Source: JABDIP01 sp965250245
GTDB lineage: Bacteria; Pseudomonadota; Alphaproteobacteria; DSM-16000; Inquilinaceae
NCBI GenBank assembly: GCA_965250245.1
Contig: OZ252296.1
Coordinates: forward strand, 744,001 to 808,000
DNA: 64,000 nucleotides
Direction of reading: 5' to 3'
The position numbers and the translations under genes are program-made. This document shows positions 53,352 to 62,314 of the stretch, one piece after another. Within the stretch, counting starts at the first letter, position 1; each line of letters opens with the position of its first letter. A model generated the notes under the pieces. The model searched no databases and was not told the origin of the DNA. It saw nothing but the letters and a program-made list of their open reading frames with translations.

Positions 53352-54365
53352 TCAATCCTGCGGAGACGGCGGGTAACGGTGGCTGCGGCCGGCCACGTCC
53401 TCGACCTGCCAGCCGGCCTCGTCCGACCCGCTGAGGTGGCACGGGCCGACCGGCACCTTGCCGTGGCCGCCCGGCACATCCAGCACGTAGGTGGGCAGGC
53501 AGAGGCCGGACACGCGGCCGCGCAGCGACCGCATCAGCGCCTGGCCCTCGTCGAGCGTGGTGCGGAAATGCGCCGTGCCCGGTGCCAGGTCGGCCTGGTG
53601 CAGGTAGTAGGGTTTCACCCGCGCCTTGACCAGGGCTCGGAACAGCGCCTCCAGGGTTTGCGGGTCGTCGTTCACCCCCTTCAGGAGCACGGTCTGGGAC
53701 ACCAATGCGATCCCCGCCCTGGCCAGCCGGTCCAGGGATTCGAGGGCAGCGGGCGTCAGCTCCCGGGGATGGTTGGCGTGGACCGCCAGCCAGACCGCCT
53801 TGTCCCGTGTCCGGAGCGCGGCGAGCAGCGGCTCATCGATCCGCTCCGGGTCCGCCACGGGAACCCGACTGTGGAGGCGGATGACGCCGAGATGGTCGAT
53901 GGCGTCCAGCGCCGCCACCAGGGCCGCCATCCGGCGCGGCGACAGCAGCAGCGGATCGCCGCCGGTCAGGATGACCTCCCAGATCTCGGGCCGGTCACGG
54001 ACATAGGCCAGCGCCGCGTCCAACTCGTCGGGGCTCAGGCCCTCGCCGCCCGGGCCGACCATCTCGCGGCGGAAGCAGAACCGGCAGTAGACCGGGCAGG
54101 CATGCAGGGCCTTCAGCAGCACCCGGTCGGGATAGCGGTGCACGATCCCCTTGACCGGGCTGTGGACAGAATCGCCGATGGGGTCCGCCAGCTCCTCCGG
54201 CCGGTGGTCCAGCTCGGCGGTGCTCGGGCGAAACTGGCGCGCGATCGGGTCGTGCGGATCGTGCGGGTCGATCAGCGATTCCAGTGTCGGCGTGATGGCG
54301 ACGGCGTAGCGTTGGGCGACCGCGTGCAGCCGGGCGGCGCGCTCCTCGCCGCCCGCGTCAGGCAT
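53352..54365 (-). CDS. Lysine 2,3-aminomutase-like radical SAM protein
   Basis: This 337-residue radical SAM protein has the iron-sulfur motif as Cys90, Cys94 and Cys97 in HACPVYCRFCFRRE, followed by ILTGGDPLLLS and the C-terminal DVPGGHGKVPVG, whose Lys is the PLP site of lysine 2,3-aminomutases. It is shorter than clostridial KamA and close in size to EpmB, which makes beta-lysine for elongation factor P. No epmA (poxA) is in the window. It lies between ispH and thrB on the same strand and overlaps the ispH stop by eight bases, so it is part of the operon. Confidence 0.88.
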   Translation of the reverse strand: MPDAGGEERAARLHAVAQRYAVAITPTLESLIDPHDPHDPIARQFRPSTAELDHRPEELADPIGDSVHSPVKGIVHRYPDRVLLKALHACPVYCRFCFRREMVGPGGEGLSPDELDAALAYVRDRPEIWEVILTGGDPLLLSPRRMAALVAALDAIDHLGVIRLHSRVPVADPERIDEPLLAALRTRDKAVWLAVHANHPRELTPAALESLDRLARAGIALVSQTVLLKGVNDDPQTLEALFRALVKARVKPYYLHQADLAPGTAHFRTTLDEGQALMRSLRGRVSGLCLPTYVLDVPGGHGKVPVGPCHLSGSDEAGWQVEDVAGRSHRYPPSPQD

Positions 54366-55374
54366 TCGCCAGGACGCGCGGCAGCTTGAAGATCACGTTC
54401 TCGTCGGCGCCGGAGACCTCTTCGATGGTCACCTCGAAGCGCCCGCGAACGGCCTCGATCACCTCGTTGACCAGCGTCTCGGGCGCCGAGGCGCCGGCGG
54501 TGATGCCCAGGCGCCGCGCATCGCCCAGCCAATCCCAATCGATATCGGCGGCGCGCTGCACCAGCCGGGCCCGATCGCAGCCATTGCGCTGGGCGACCTC
54601 CACGAGTCGCAGGGAATTCGACGAGTTCGGCGCGCCGACCACCAGCATGGCGTCGCAGTCCCTGGCGATCGCCTTGACCGCCTCCTGCCGGTTGGTGGTG
54701 GCGTAGCAGATGTCTTCCTTCTTCGGCCCGTCGATTTCCGGGAAGCGCCGGCACAGGGCCTCGACGATCTCCGCCGTGTCGTCGACCGACAGGGTGGTCT
54801 GGGTGACGTAGGCGGTATTGGCGGGGTCTTTGACGCGGACGGACCCCACGTCCTCCACCGATTGCACCAGCAGCACGGCGCCATCCGGCAATTGGCCGAT
54901 GGTGCCGACCACCTCCGGATGGCCGGCATGGCCGACCAGGATGATCTGCTTGCCGTTCTTGAAGTGGCGCTCGGCCTCGCGATGCACCTTGCTGACCAGC
55001 GGGCAGGTGGCGTCGACATAGAACAGGTTGCGCCGCTCGGCCTCCGCCGGCACCGATTTCGGCACGCCATGGGCGGAGAAGACGACCGGGACGCCGTCGG
55101 GCACCTCGTCCAAATCCTCCACGAACACCGCGCCGCGGGCCTCCAGGCCCTCGACCACGAAGCGGTTGTGCACGATCTCGTGGCGCACATAGACCGGGCG
55201 CCCGAATTTCTCCAGCGCCCGCTCGACGATCTGGATCGCCCGTTCCACCCCGGCGCAGAACCCGCGCGGGTTGGCAAGCTGGATCGTCAACCGGGGGCGC
55301 TCCCCGGCGGCGATGTCCTTGCCGGCCTGCGCTTCGGTGGTGCGATCCGCTGGCCTTGTGCCTGCCGAGTCCAT
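54358..55374 (-). CDS. ispH: 4-hydroxy-3-methylbut-2-enyl diphosphate reductase
   Basis: IspH performs the last step of the MEP isoprenoid pathway, making IPP and DMAPP with a 4Fe-4S cluster. The protein has 338 residues. The three cluster Cys are Cys40 (NPRGFCAGVERA), Cys124 (DATCPLVSKVH) and Cys223 (KEDICYATTNRQEAV); VFSAHGVPKSV and GAPNSSNSLRLVEVA are also typical. The N-terminus is about 25 residues longer than in E. coli. It is the first gene of an ispH, aminomutase-like, thrB, rnhA run. Confidence 0.96.
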   Translation of the reverse strand: MDSAGTRPADRTTEAQAGKDIAAGERPRLTIQLANPRGFCAGVERAIQIVERALEKFGRPVYVRHEIVHNRFVVEGLEARGAVFVEDLDEVPDGVPVVFSAHGVPKSVPAEAERRNLFYVDATCPLVSKVHREAERHFKNGKQIILVGHAGHPEVVGTIGQLPDGAVLLVQSVEDVGSVRVKDPANTAYVTQTTLSVDDTAEIVEALCRRFPEIDGPKKEDICYATTNRQEAVKAIARDCDAMLVVGAPNSSNSLRLVEVAQRNGCDRARLVQRAADIDWDWLGDARRLGITAGASAPETLVNEVIEAVRGRFEVTIEEVSGADENVIFKLPRVLANA

Positions 55375-55470
55375 TCTCTAAGGTCCCGCTGCGCTGCGAA
55401 TGCGAGGCCGGTTCGGGCGACGCATCGCCATCCCGGACCTCCGATACGGATTGTCGAACGTAATATAGGC

Positions 55471-55995
55471 ATGCCCAAGAAAAATACAGGCGCCGTTGTG
55501 GCCATGCTCTGCGCCGGGTTCCTGGCCGGGTGCGCCACCGAGCCCGATCCCGATGCCGCCCAGGGTTGCCCGCGGGTCGCCGTGGTCGCCGATGCGGCCC
55601 TGGCCGAGCAGTACCGGCCGGGCCCGGGACGTGATCTGACCGACCTGTCGAGCCGCGCCCAGATCGTCGATATCTCCGGCGGCTGCGCCTATGAGGATGG
55701 CGGCGTCACCGTCCGGGTGACGATGCCGATCGTGGTCGAGCGGGGCCCCGCGATGACCGGGGCGGAAGCCGAATACTCCTATTTCGTCGCGGTGACCGAT
55801 CGCGACTGGAACGTCATCGCCAAGCGCAGCTTCCCGGTCCGGTTCCGGTTCGATTCCGGCAGCGGATTCTCGGCCGCGCGGGAGGAGCTGGAGCAGGTGA
55901 TTCCGCTGCAGACGCCCCGCCAGGCGGCGGAAATCCAGGTCCTGATCGGCTTCGATCTCAACCGCGAGCAGCTCAGCCGCAACCTGGCGAACTGA
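55471..55995 (+). CDS. Hypothetical lipoprotein
   Basis: This 174-residue protein has a lipoprotein signal peptide with lipobox FLAGC (Cys21), so it is anchored in a membrane on the periplasmic side. The mature part is rich in Asp and Glu and has three further Cys in short motifs (QGCPR, GGCAYED). The pattern VRVTMPIVVERGPA and the IDLNREQL-like end (GFDLNREQLSRNLAN) are not assigned to a known family by me. It diverges from ispH. TAATATAGG just before the ATG may be a -10 box. Confidence 0.68.
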   Translation: MPKKNTGAVVAMLCAGFLAGCATEPDPDAAQGCPRVAVVADAALAEQYRPGPGRDLTDLSSRAQIVDISGGCAYEDGGVTVRVTMPIVVERGPAMTGAEAEYSYFVAVTDRDWNVIAKRSFPVRFRFDSGSGFSAAREELEQVIPLQTPRQAAEIQVLIGFDLNREQLSRNLAN

Positions 55996-56008
55996 CTGCC
56001 CTGGCCGC

Positions 56009-57229
56009 TCAGCCGCCCGCGGCGCGCGGAAACAGCGTTGCATGGATGGCGAAGCCGATGGCCGCCAGGATCAGCAGCCCGCCGACAACGGCGTAGGCGG
56101 TTGCGAGACCGAACGGCCCGGCGATCGGCTCGACGGCCAGCGGCGACAGGAACTGGCCGAGAAAGATGCTGGCCGACAGGCCGCCCACGGCGCGACCGCG
56201 CAGGGCGGCCGGAGCCCGGGCCATCAGCCAGACCGACAGGTTCGGCATCACCGATCCCATTCCCAGCCCGTTCATCACCATGGCGGCCAGGATGACGCCG
56301 TAGCTGTCGGCTGCCGCCACGATTCCATAACCGACGCCCATCAACGCGAAACCGAGCGCGACAATGCTCCGATGGCTCAGCCTGGCGCGGATCCGGGCAT
56401 AGGACATCGAGACGACGGCCGCCACCAGCGCGCCGGAGGCGATCGCGAGCCCGGCCAGGCTGGGTTCCGGCACGCCCATGGCCTTGAGATAGAACGGCAG
56501 TTGCACCGGGAGCATGTAGAAGGCGACAAAAGTCGCGAGGGCGACCGCGTAGATGAGGGCGATGAGACGCCATCCCGAGGCGGACGCGCCGGCCGGATCG
56601 GGGTCCCGCGAATCGGCGGATGGCATGGATTGCGGCGTCCGCTCCGGTTCGTACAGCGTCGCCACCATGAACGGGACCAGGAACAGTGCGGTCAGGTAGA
56701 CGAAGAACGGCCCGCGCCAATGCAGTTCCGCGAGCAGGCCCCCGCCTGACAACACGACCACGCCGCCGAAGGCCATGAAGGCGGATTGCAGGCCCAGGAA
56801 GCGGGCACGTGCCGTACCGGACAGGTAATCGCCGACCAGGGTCGTCGCGGCGGTCATGACGCCGGCCACCGAGACGCCGAGCAGGGCACGGCCGATCAGG
56901 ATCGCCGGCAAGGTGTCGAGCACGACGCCTGAGGTGCCGGAGGCGACATAGGCGAGCGTGGCGAGGATCAACAGGCGCTTGCGGCCATAGCGATCGACGA
57001 TCAAGCCGGCCAGTGGCGCGCACACCGCGATCGACAGCGCCGGGATGGTCAGCACCAGCCGGGTCAGCAGATCGGCATTGGGCGTGCCGGAGAAATGCTC
57101 CGCGATGGCCGGCAGGGAGGGTGCGATGGTCGCGCCCGACATCACCGTCAGACCGGCGGCGGCCAGCAGCGTCATCTTGCGCGGCCAGGGCTGGTCGCCG
57201 GCATCGGGCAAGGTCTCTGCGGTCGCCAT
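56009..57229 (-). CDS. MFS efflux transporter
   Basis: This 406-residue protein has 12 predicted helices. The first cytoplasmic loop holds motif A as CAPLAGLIVDRYGRKRLLIL (about residues 70-89), and the N-half includes MTAATTLVGDYLSGTARARFLGLQSAFMAFGG. The central loop (EPERTPQSMPSADSRDPDPAGAS) separates the two halves. Substrate unknown; the fold and size fit drug or metabolite exporters. I start at MATAETLPD, because the frame upstream overlaps the regulatory region of the glycine cleavage operon. It diverges from gcvT and nearly abuts the convergent lipoprotein gene. Confidence 0.87.
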   Translation of the reverse strand: MATAETLPDAGDQPWPRKMTLLAAAGLTVMSGATIAPSLPAIAEHFSGTPNADLLTRLVLTIPALSIAVCAPLAGLIVDRYGRKRLLILATLAYVASGTSGVVLDTLPAILIGRALLGVSVAGVMTAATTLVGDYLSGTARARFLGLQSAFMAFGGVVVLSGGGLLAELHWRGPFFVYLTALFLVPFMVATLYEPERTPQSMPSADSRDPDPAGASASGWRLIALIYAVALATFVAFYMLPVQLPFYLKAMGVPEPSLAGLAIASGALVAAVVSMSYARIRARLSHRSIVALGFALMGVGYGIVAAADSYGVILAAMVMNGLGMGSVMPNLSVWLMARAPAALRGRAVGGLSASIFLGQFLSPLAVEPIAGPFGLATAYAVVGGLLILAAIGFAIHATLFPRAAGG

Positions 57230-57405
57230 GGCGCGTGTCGGTCCTCGACATTGGGTCGACCGGTCCGGTGATGTGGCCCGGCGGAGATCGGGGAATTCGG
57301 GGCGGCGGTCCCGGCGCTGCCGGGGCGGAACGAGGTGCCTCCGTGACTGTATCAGGGCGGCAGCGCCCTGTTCGAGCGGTTTCGCAGACGTCACGACCCG
57401 TTCAT

Positions 57406-57433
57406 TTGACATTTACCGGCTGCCGGCTAGGTT
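57406..57433 (+). promoter_or_regulatory. Sigma70-type promoter of the glycine cleavage operon
   Basis: TTGACA (57406-57411, perfect -35) and TAGGTT (57428-57433) are spaced by 16 bp. The start predicted near 57440 lies about 35 bases upstream of the tandem glycine riboswitch, which fits its role as leader promoter. The -10 box is weak (3 of 6). Confidence 0.6.
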
Positions 57434-57469
57434 GGATGGGCAGGCTTCATGGCAGGCATCACCGCCGAT

Positions 57470-57690
57470 GAGCCTTGCGGGAGAGATCGGACCGGCCGCC
57501 GAGCGCGGCCGAAGCCGGCGCCGAAGGAGCAACCGCCCCGGAAACTCTCAGGCACCCGGACCGCAAGGTGAGGCACTCTGGAAAGCAGGCGGCGGACGAC
57601 GCCGTCTCACCGAAGGGGTAAACCGGACCACAAGGTCGCTCGACCGGTCCGGCCAATCTCTCAGGTCCCAGACAGAGGGGGCTGTCCGCA
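57470..57690 (+). promoter_or_regulatory. Tandem glycine riboswitch
   Basis: Two glycine aptamers lie head to tail in the gcvT leader. Aptamer I (about 57475-57580) has GGGAGAGA at 57479-57486, CCGAAGGAGCAA at 57521-57532 and ACTCTCAGGC at 57544-57553. Aptamer II (about 57581-57690) has CACCGAAGGGGTAAACC near 57609-57624, AATCTCTCAGGTCCC at 57655-57669 and GACAGAGGGG at 57671-57680. These conserved blocks and their order are the glycine riboswitch signature. In the tandem type, glycine binding usually turns on the glycine cleavage genes. The downstream switch (terminator or ribosome-site hairpin) is not resolved by eye. Confidence 0.93.
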
Positions 57691-57732
57691 CGGGACAACC
57701 GTGCGACGGCGCATCTGATCAGGGACTTCGAC

Positions 57733-58863
57733 GTGGCCTCGACAACCGAATCGCTCCGCAAGACGGCGCTGCACGCGCTCCACACCTCACTCGGCGCCCG
57801 CATGGTGCCGTTCGCCGGCTACGACATGCCGGTGCAATATGCCGACGGCATCCTGAAGGAGCATCTGCACACCCGGTCGGATGCCGGGCTGTTCGACGTC
57901 TCGCATATGGGCCAGGCGGTGCTGTGCGCCGATGGCGACGTCGCCGCGGCCCTGGAGACCCTGGTCCCGGCCGACATTAAGGGGCTGGCGCCCGGCCAGA
58001 TGCGCTACACCCAGCTGCTGAACGCCGAAGGCGGCATCCTGGACGATCTGATGGTCACCCGGCCGGCCGATCCCGACCGGCAGGACACCCTGTTCCTGGT
58101 CGTCAACGCGGCCTGCAAGGATGCCGATTTCGCACTGATCGAAAACGCGCTCGCCGGCACCGCGACGCTGGAGCGGCTGGAAGACCGGGCGCTGGTGGCG
58201 CTACAGGGCCCGAAGGCGGCCGCCGTGCTGGCGCGCCTGGCGCCGTCGGTCGCGACCATGCCCTTCATGTCGGCGGCGGCCGTCTCCATCGACGGGGTCG
58301 AGGCGCTGGTCAGCCGCAGCGGCTACACCGGCGAGGACGGCTATGAGATCTCGGTTCCCAACGCCGACGGCGACGCCTTCGCCCGGCGCCTGATCGACCA
58401 GCCGGAGGTCAAGGCGATCGGCCTGGGCGGCCGCGACAGCCTGCGTCTGGAGGCCGGCCTGTGCCTCTATGGCCATGACATCGACGAGACCACCACGCCG
58501 ATCGAGGCGGCGTTGACCTGGTCGGTCGGCAAGCGCCGGCGCGAGGAAGGCGGCTTTCCCGGCGCAGATGTCGTCCAGCGACAGCTTGCCGAGGGCGTGA
58601 CACGCCGCCGGGTCGGCCTGCTGCCCGAGGGCCGGGCGCCGGCGCGGGAAGGCACAATCATCACCGATACCGCCGGCAACGAGATCGGCCGGGTCACCAG
58701 CGGCGGCTTCGGCCCCAGCCTCGGCGGGCCGATGGCCATGGGCTATGTCGCCATCGCCCATGCCAAGGCGGACACGCCGGTCAACCTGATCGTCCGCGGC
58801 AAGGCCATGCCGGCCAGGGTCGCGAAGATGCCCTTCGTGCCGCAACGCTACTACCGCGGCTGA
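57733..58863 (+). CDS. gcvT: Glycine cleavage system T protein (aminomethyltransferase)
   Basis: GcvT moves the methylene group from the H-protein lipoamide to tetrahydrofolate. The protein has 376 residues and starts with GTG after AGGGA. Markers are ARMVPFAGYDMPVQY near residues 23-37, LFDVSHMGQ near 55, GEDGYEISV (the conserved YTGEDGYEI region near 197-206) and the C-terminal RGKAMPARVAKMPFVPQRYYRG. It is the first gene of gcvT-gcvH-gcvPA-gcvPB behind the riboswitch. Confidence 0.96.
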   Translation: MASTTESLRKTALHALHTSLGARMVPFAGYDMPVQYADGILKEHLHTRSDAGLFDVSHMGQAVLCADGDVAAALETLVPADIKGLAPGQMRYTQLLNAEGGILDDLMVTRPADPDRQDTLFLVVNAACKDADFALIENALAGTATLERLEDRALVALQGPKAAAVLARLAPSVATMPFMSAAAVSIDGVEALVSRSGYTGEDGYEISVPNADGDAFARRLIDQPEVKAIGLGGRDSLRLEAGLCLYGHDIDETTTPIEAALTWSVGKRRREEGGFPGADVVQRQLAEGVTRRRVGLLPEGRAPAREGTIITDTAGNEIGRVTSGGFGPSLGGPMAMGYVAIAHAKADTPVNLIVRGKAMPARVAKMPFVPQRYYRG

Positions 58864-58895
58864 CACTGATTTCCATCGCCTGGGAGAGGAAGACG

Positions 58896-59273
58896 ATGAG
58901 CACACTCAAGTACACCGAAGACCACGAATGGATCCGCGTCGACGGCAACATCGCCACGGTCGGCATCACCAACTACGCCCAGGAGCAGCTGGGCGACGTG
59001 GTGTTCGTCGAGCTGCCGGATGTCGGCAAGGCGGTCGAGAAGGGCGGCGAGGCCGCGGTGGTCGAATCGGTGAAGGCGGCCAGCGAGATCTACGCGCCGG
59101 TGGCCGGCGAGATCACCGAGGCCAACCAGGCCATCGCCGACGATCCCGCACTGGTGAACAGCGACCCGGTCGGGGAGGGCTGGTTCTTCAAGCTGAAGAT
59201 CGCCAATGCCGGTGAGCTGGACGGGCTGATGGACCAGGCCGCCTATGACAGCCACGTCGAGGGCCTGGATTGA
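58896..59273 (+). CDS. gcvH: Glycine cleavage system H protein
   Basis: This 125-residue lipoyl carrier shuttles the aminomethyl intermediate among the P, T and L proteins. The lipoylated Lys lies in AAVVESVKAASEIYAPVAG (about residues 55-73). The start follows GGGAGAGGAAG. The TGA overlaps the gcvPA ATG by one base, so the next gene is coupled. Confidence 0.97.
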   Translation: MSTLKYTEDHEWIRVDGNIATVGITNYAQEQLGDVVFVELPDVGKAVEKGGEAAVVESVKAASEIYAPVAGEITEANQAIADDPALVNSDPVGEGWFFKLKIANAGELDGLMDQAAYDSHVEGLD

Positions 59274-60619
59274 TGCGGTATCTGCCCCTGACCGACGCTG
59301 ACCGGCAGGCGATGCTGTCAACCATCGGCGCGCCCAGCGTCGAGGCGCTGTTCGACGACGTGCCGGTGGCCGCGCGCCTGAAGGGCCCGATCGCCGAATT
59401 GCCGGACCACCAGAGCGAGCTGCAGGTGGAGCGGTTCCTCGGCGCGATGGCGGCGGAATCGGTGCCGGCCGGCTCGGTGCCCAGCTTCCTGGGTGCCGGC
59501 GCCTATCGCCACCATGTGCCGGCGACGGTCGACTATATGATCCAGCGCGGTGAGTTCCTGACCTCCTATACGCCCTACCAGCCGGAGGTCACACAGGGCA
59601 CGCTGCAATACCTGTTCGAGTTCCAGACCCAGGTCGCTCTGCTGACCGGCATGGATGTGGCCAACGCCTCGATGTATGACGGCGCCACCTCCTGCGCGGA
59701 GGCGGTGATGATGGCCAACCGGGTCACCCGCCGGAAGAAGGCGGTGCTGTCGGGCGGGCTGCATCCGCACTACCGCGAATCCACGGCGACGATCGCGCAT
59801 TTCACCGGATTCGAGCTGGTCCAGGCGGAGCCGGACCCGTCCGGTACGGAAGACCTGACCGGCCTGATCGACGACCAGACCTCCTGTGTCGTGGTCCAGA
59901 ACCCCGACCTGTTCGGCCGGGTGCGGGATCTGAGCGGCCTCGCCAAGGCCTGCCAGGCGAAAGGCGCGCTGCTGATCGTCGCGGTGACCGAGGTGGTGTC
60001 GCTGGGCCTGCTGACGCCGCCGGGCGCCATGGGGGCGGATATCGTCGTCGCCGAGGGCCAGTCCCTGGGCAACGCGGTCAATTTCGGCGGGCCCCATGTC
60101 GGGCTGTTCGCCACCCGCGACAAGCTGGTGCGCCAGATGCCGGGCCGGCTGTGCGGCGAGACCGTCGATGCCGAGGGCCGGCGCGGCTATGTGCTGACCC
60201 TGTCGACCCGCGAGCAGCATATCCGCCGCGAGAAGGCGACCAGCAACATCTGCACCAACAGCGGGCTGTGCGCCCTGGCCTTCACCATCCATGTCAGCCT
60301 GCTGGGCGAGCAGGGGCTGACGCGGCTGGCGGAGACCAACCATGCCAACGCGATCGCACTGGCCGATATGCTGGATGCTGTGCCCGGCGTCGAGGTGCTG
60401 AACGACAGCCTGTTCAACGAGTTCACCGTGCGGCTGTCGAAACCGGCCGCCGCGGTCGTCGATGCGCTGGCGGAGCGGAAGATCCTGGCCGGCGTGCCGG
60501 TCAGCCGCTTCTATCCGGGCCGCGACGATCTGGCGGATCTGCTGCTGGTGACCGCGACGGAACTGACCACGGAAGACGACATGCAGGCCCTCGCCGACGG
60601 CCTGAAGGAGGCGCTGTGA
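59273..60619 (+). CDS. gcvPA: Glycine dehydrogenase (decarboxylating) subunit 1
   Basis: This is the N-terminal half of the split P protein, 448 residues. It shows FLGAGAYRHHVPATVDYMIQRGEFLTSYTPYQPEVTQGTLQYLFEFQTQ (about 65-115), MDVANASMYDGATSCAEAVMMA and the region REQHIRREKATSNICTNSGLCAL near the C-terminus. It forms an alpha2beta2 enzyme with gcvPB, which carries the PLP Lys. The start ATG overlaps the gcvH stop (TGATG); a TTG one codon earlier is unlikely. Confidence 0.96.
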   Translation: MRYLPLTDADRQAMLSTIGAPSVEALFDDVPVAARLKGPIAELPDHQSELQVERFLGAMAAESVPAGSVPSFLGAGAYRHHVPATVDYMIQRGEFLTSYTPYQPEVTQGTLQYLFEFQTQVALLTGMDVANASMYDGATSCAEAVMMANRVTRRKKAVLSGGLHPHYRESTATIAHFTGFELVQAEPDPSGTEDLTGLIDDQTSCVVVQNPDLFGRVRDLSGLAKACQAKGALLIVAVTEVVSLGLLTPPGAMGADIVVAEGQSLGNAVNFGGPHVGLFATRDKLVRQMPGRLCGETVDAEGRRGYVLTLSTREQHIRREKATSNICTNSGLCALAFTIHVSLLGEQGLTRLAETNHANAIALADMLDAVPGVEVLNDSLFNEFTVRLSKPAAAVVDALAERKILAGVPVSRFYPGRDDLADLLLVTATELTTEDDMQALADGLKEAL

Positions 60620-62160
60620 TGGCGTATGACCGCACGACACCGACCTTCACCGGAAATCGCGGCCTCGATATCGAGGAGCCGCTGATCTTCGAGCAGGACC
60701 GGCCGGGGCAGAGCGGCGTCGACATCGCCGATCCGGGGCTCAAGGACACCCGCCTGGGGGATGCCGGGCGGCGATCCGGGATCGGCCTTCCCGGTCTCTC
60801 TGAGCCGGATGTGATGCGCCACTACACGCGGCTCAGCCAGAAGAACTTCGCCATCGACACGGCGATGTATCCGCTCGGCTCCTGCACCATGAAGCACAAT
60901 CCGCGCCTGAACGAGAAGATGGCGCGGCTGCCGGGCTTCGCCGACGTGCATCCGCTGCAGCCCACGAGCACGATCCAGGGCGCCCTGAAGGTCATCGATA
61001 CGCTTGCCGGCTGGCTCAAGACGCTGACCGGCATGCCGGCCGTCGCCATGACGCCGGGTGCGGGCGCCCATGGCGAGCTGTGCGGCATGATGGCGATCCG
61101 CGAGGCTCTGGAAGACCGGGGGCAGGGTGCTGCCGAAGGCCGCCACCGCGTGCTGGTCCCGGAATCGGCCCATGGCACGAATCCGGCGACGGCCGCCGCG
61201 CTCGGCTTCACCGTCGATGCCATCCCGGCCGACGATCGCGGCCGGGTCGACCTCGCCGCCTTCCGCGAGAAGCTCGGGCCGGACGTCGCGGCGATCATGC
61301 TGACCAACCCGAACACCTGCGGGCTGTTCGAGACCGACATCAGGGACATCGCCGACGCGCTGCACGAGGCCGGCGGGCTGTTCTACTGCGACGGGGCCAA
61401 TTTCAACGCCATCGTCGGCCGGGTGCGGCCGGGCGATCTCGGCATCGACGCCATGCACATCAACCTGCACAAGACCTTCTCCACGCCCCATGGCGGCGGC
61501 GGACCGGGGGCCGGGCCGGTGGTGCTGTCGGACGCGCTGGCGCCCTACGCGCCGGTGCCGTCGGTGGTGCACGGTCCGGACGGGCTCAGGCTGGTCGAAC
61601 ACGCCGACGCGGCGGCCGGGACGGGCAAGACCTTCGGCCGCATGAAGGGCTTCAACGGCCAGATGGGCATGTTCACCCGGGCGCTCTCTTACATCCTCAG
61701 CCACGGCGCCGACGGGCTGTGGCAGGTCTCGGGCGACTCGGTGCTCAACGCCAACTACGTGATGGCGTCGCTGCAGGACGTGATGACCCCGTCCTTCGGC
61801 GGCCCGTGCATGCACGAGGTGCTGTTCGACGACCGCTTCCTCGCCGATACCGGCGTCAGCACCCTCGACTTCGCCAAGGCGATGATGGACGAGGGTTTCC
61901 ACCCAATGACCATGTACTTTCCGCTGGTAGTCCACGGCGCCATGCTGATCGAGCCGACCGAGACGGAGAACAAGGACACGCTGGACCAGTTCATCGCCAC
62001 CATGCGGTCGCTCGCGGAGCGCGCCAAATCCGGCGACACGGACTTCTTCGAAGGCGCCCCCTACCACACCCCGCGCCGCCGCCTGGACGAAACCAGCGCC
62101 GCCCGCAAACCCATCCTGCGCTGGCGCCCGGAGACGGAGACGAAGGCGGCTGCGGAGTAG
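60619..62160 (+). CDS. gcvPB: Glycine dehydrogenase (decarboxylating) subunit 2
   Basis: This is the C-terminal half of the split P protein, 513 residues. The PLP Lys is in HINLHKTFSTPHGGGGPG (near residue 286), and TAMYPLGSCTMKHNPRLNE near 83 is conserved. It decarboxylates glycine and loads the aminomethyl group on GcvH. The ATG overlaps the gcvPA stop by one base. The C-terminus (RRRLDETSAARKPILRWRPETE) is slightly extended. It is the last gene of the operon; a palindromic repeat follows before the convergent atpF. Confidence 0.96.
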   Translation: MAYDRTTPTFTGNRGLDIEEPLIFEQDRPGQSGVDIADPGLKDTRLGDAGRRSGIGLPGLSEPDVMRHYTRLSQKNFAIDTAMYPLGSCTMKHNPRLNEKMARLPGFADVHPLQPTSTIQGALKVIDTLAGWLKTLTGMPAVAMTPGAGAHGELCGMMAIREALEDRGQGAAEGRHRVLVPESAHGTNPATAAALGFTVDAIPADDRGRVDLAAFREKLGPDVAAIMLTNPNTCGLFETDIRDIADALHEAGGLFYCDGANFNAIVGRVRPGDLGIDAMHINLHKTFSTPHGGGGPGAGPVVLSDALAPYAPVPSVVHGPDGLRLVEHADAAAGTGKTFGRMKGFNGQMGMFTRALSYILSHGADGLWQVSGDSVLNANYVMASLQDVMTPSFGGPCMHEVLFDDRFLADTGVSTLDFAKAMMDEGFHPMTMYFPLVVHGAMLIEPTETENKDTLDQFIATMRSLAERAKSGDTDFFEGAPYHTPRRRLDETSAARKPILRWRPETETKAAAE

Positions 62161-62218
62161 GGGTGGCGGGCCTCCAGGTTTGCCTGCTTGGCAAGCGAGA
62201 CCCGGCTTCACCTTTGCC

Positions 62219-62297
62219 GTCATTGCGAGCGAAGCGCGGCGATCCACTCTATCCGAGGGAGTGGATTGCCGCGTCGCCTGCGGCTCCTCGCAATGAC
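62219..62297. repeat. Dispersed palindromic repeat, copy 2
   Basis: This 79-bp near-perfect palindrome starts GTCATTGCGAGCGAAGCG and ends GGCTCCTCGCAATGAC, with inner arms GATCCACTC and GAGTGGATT around TATCCGAGG. It is an inverted-orientation relative of the repeat at 35959-36039 and also lies between convergent genes (gcvPB and atpF). It could serve as a two-way transcription terminator. Confidence 0.82.
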
Positions 62298-62314
62298 GAC
62301 CGCTGACGGTTGCG

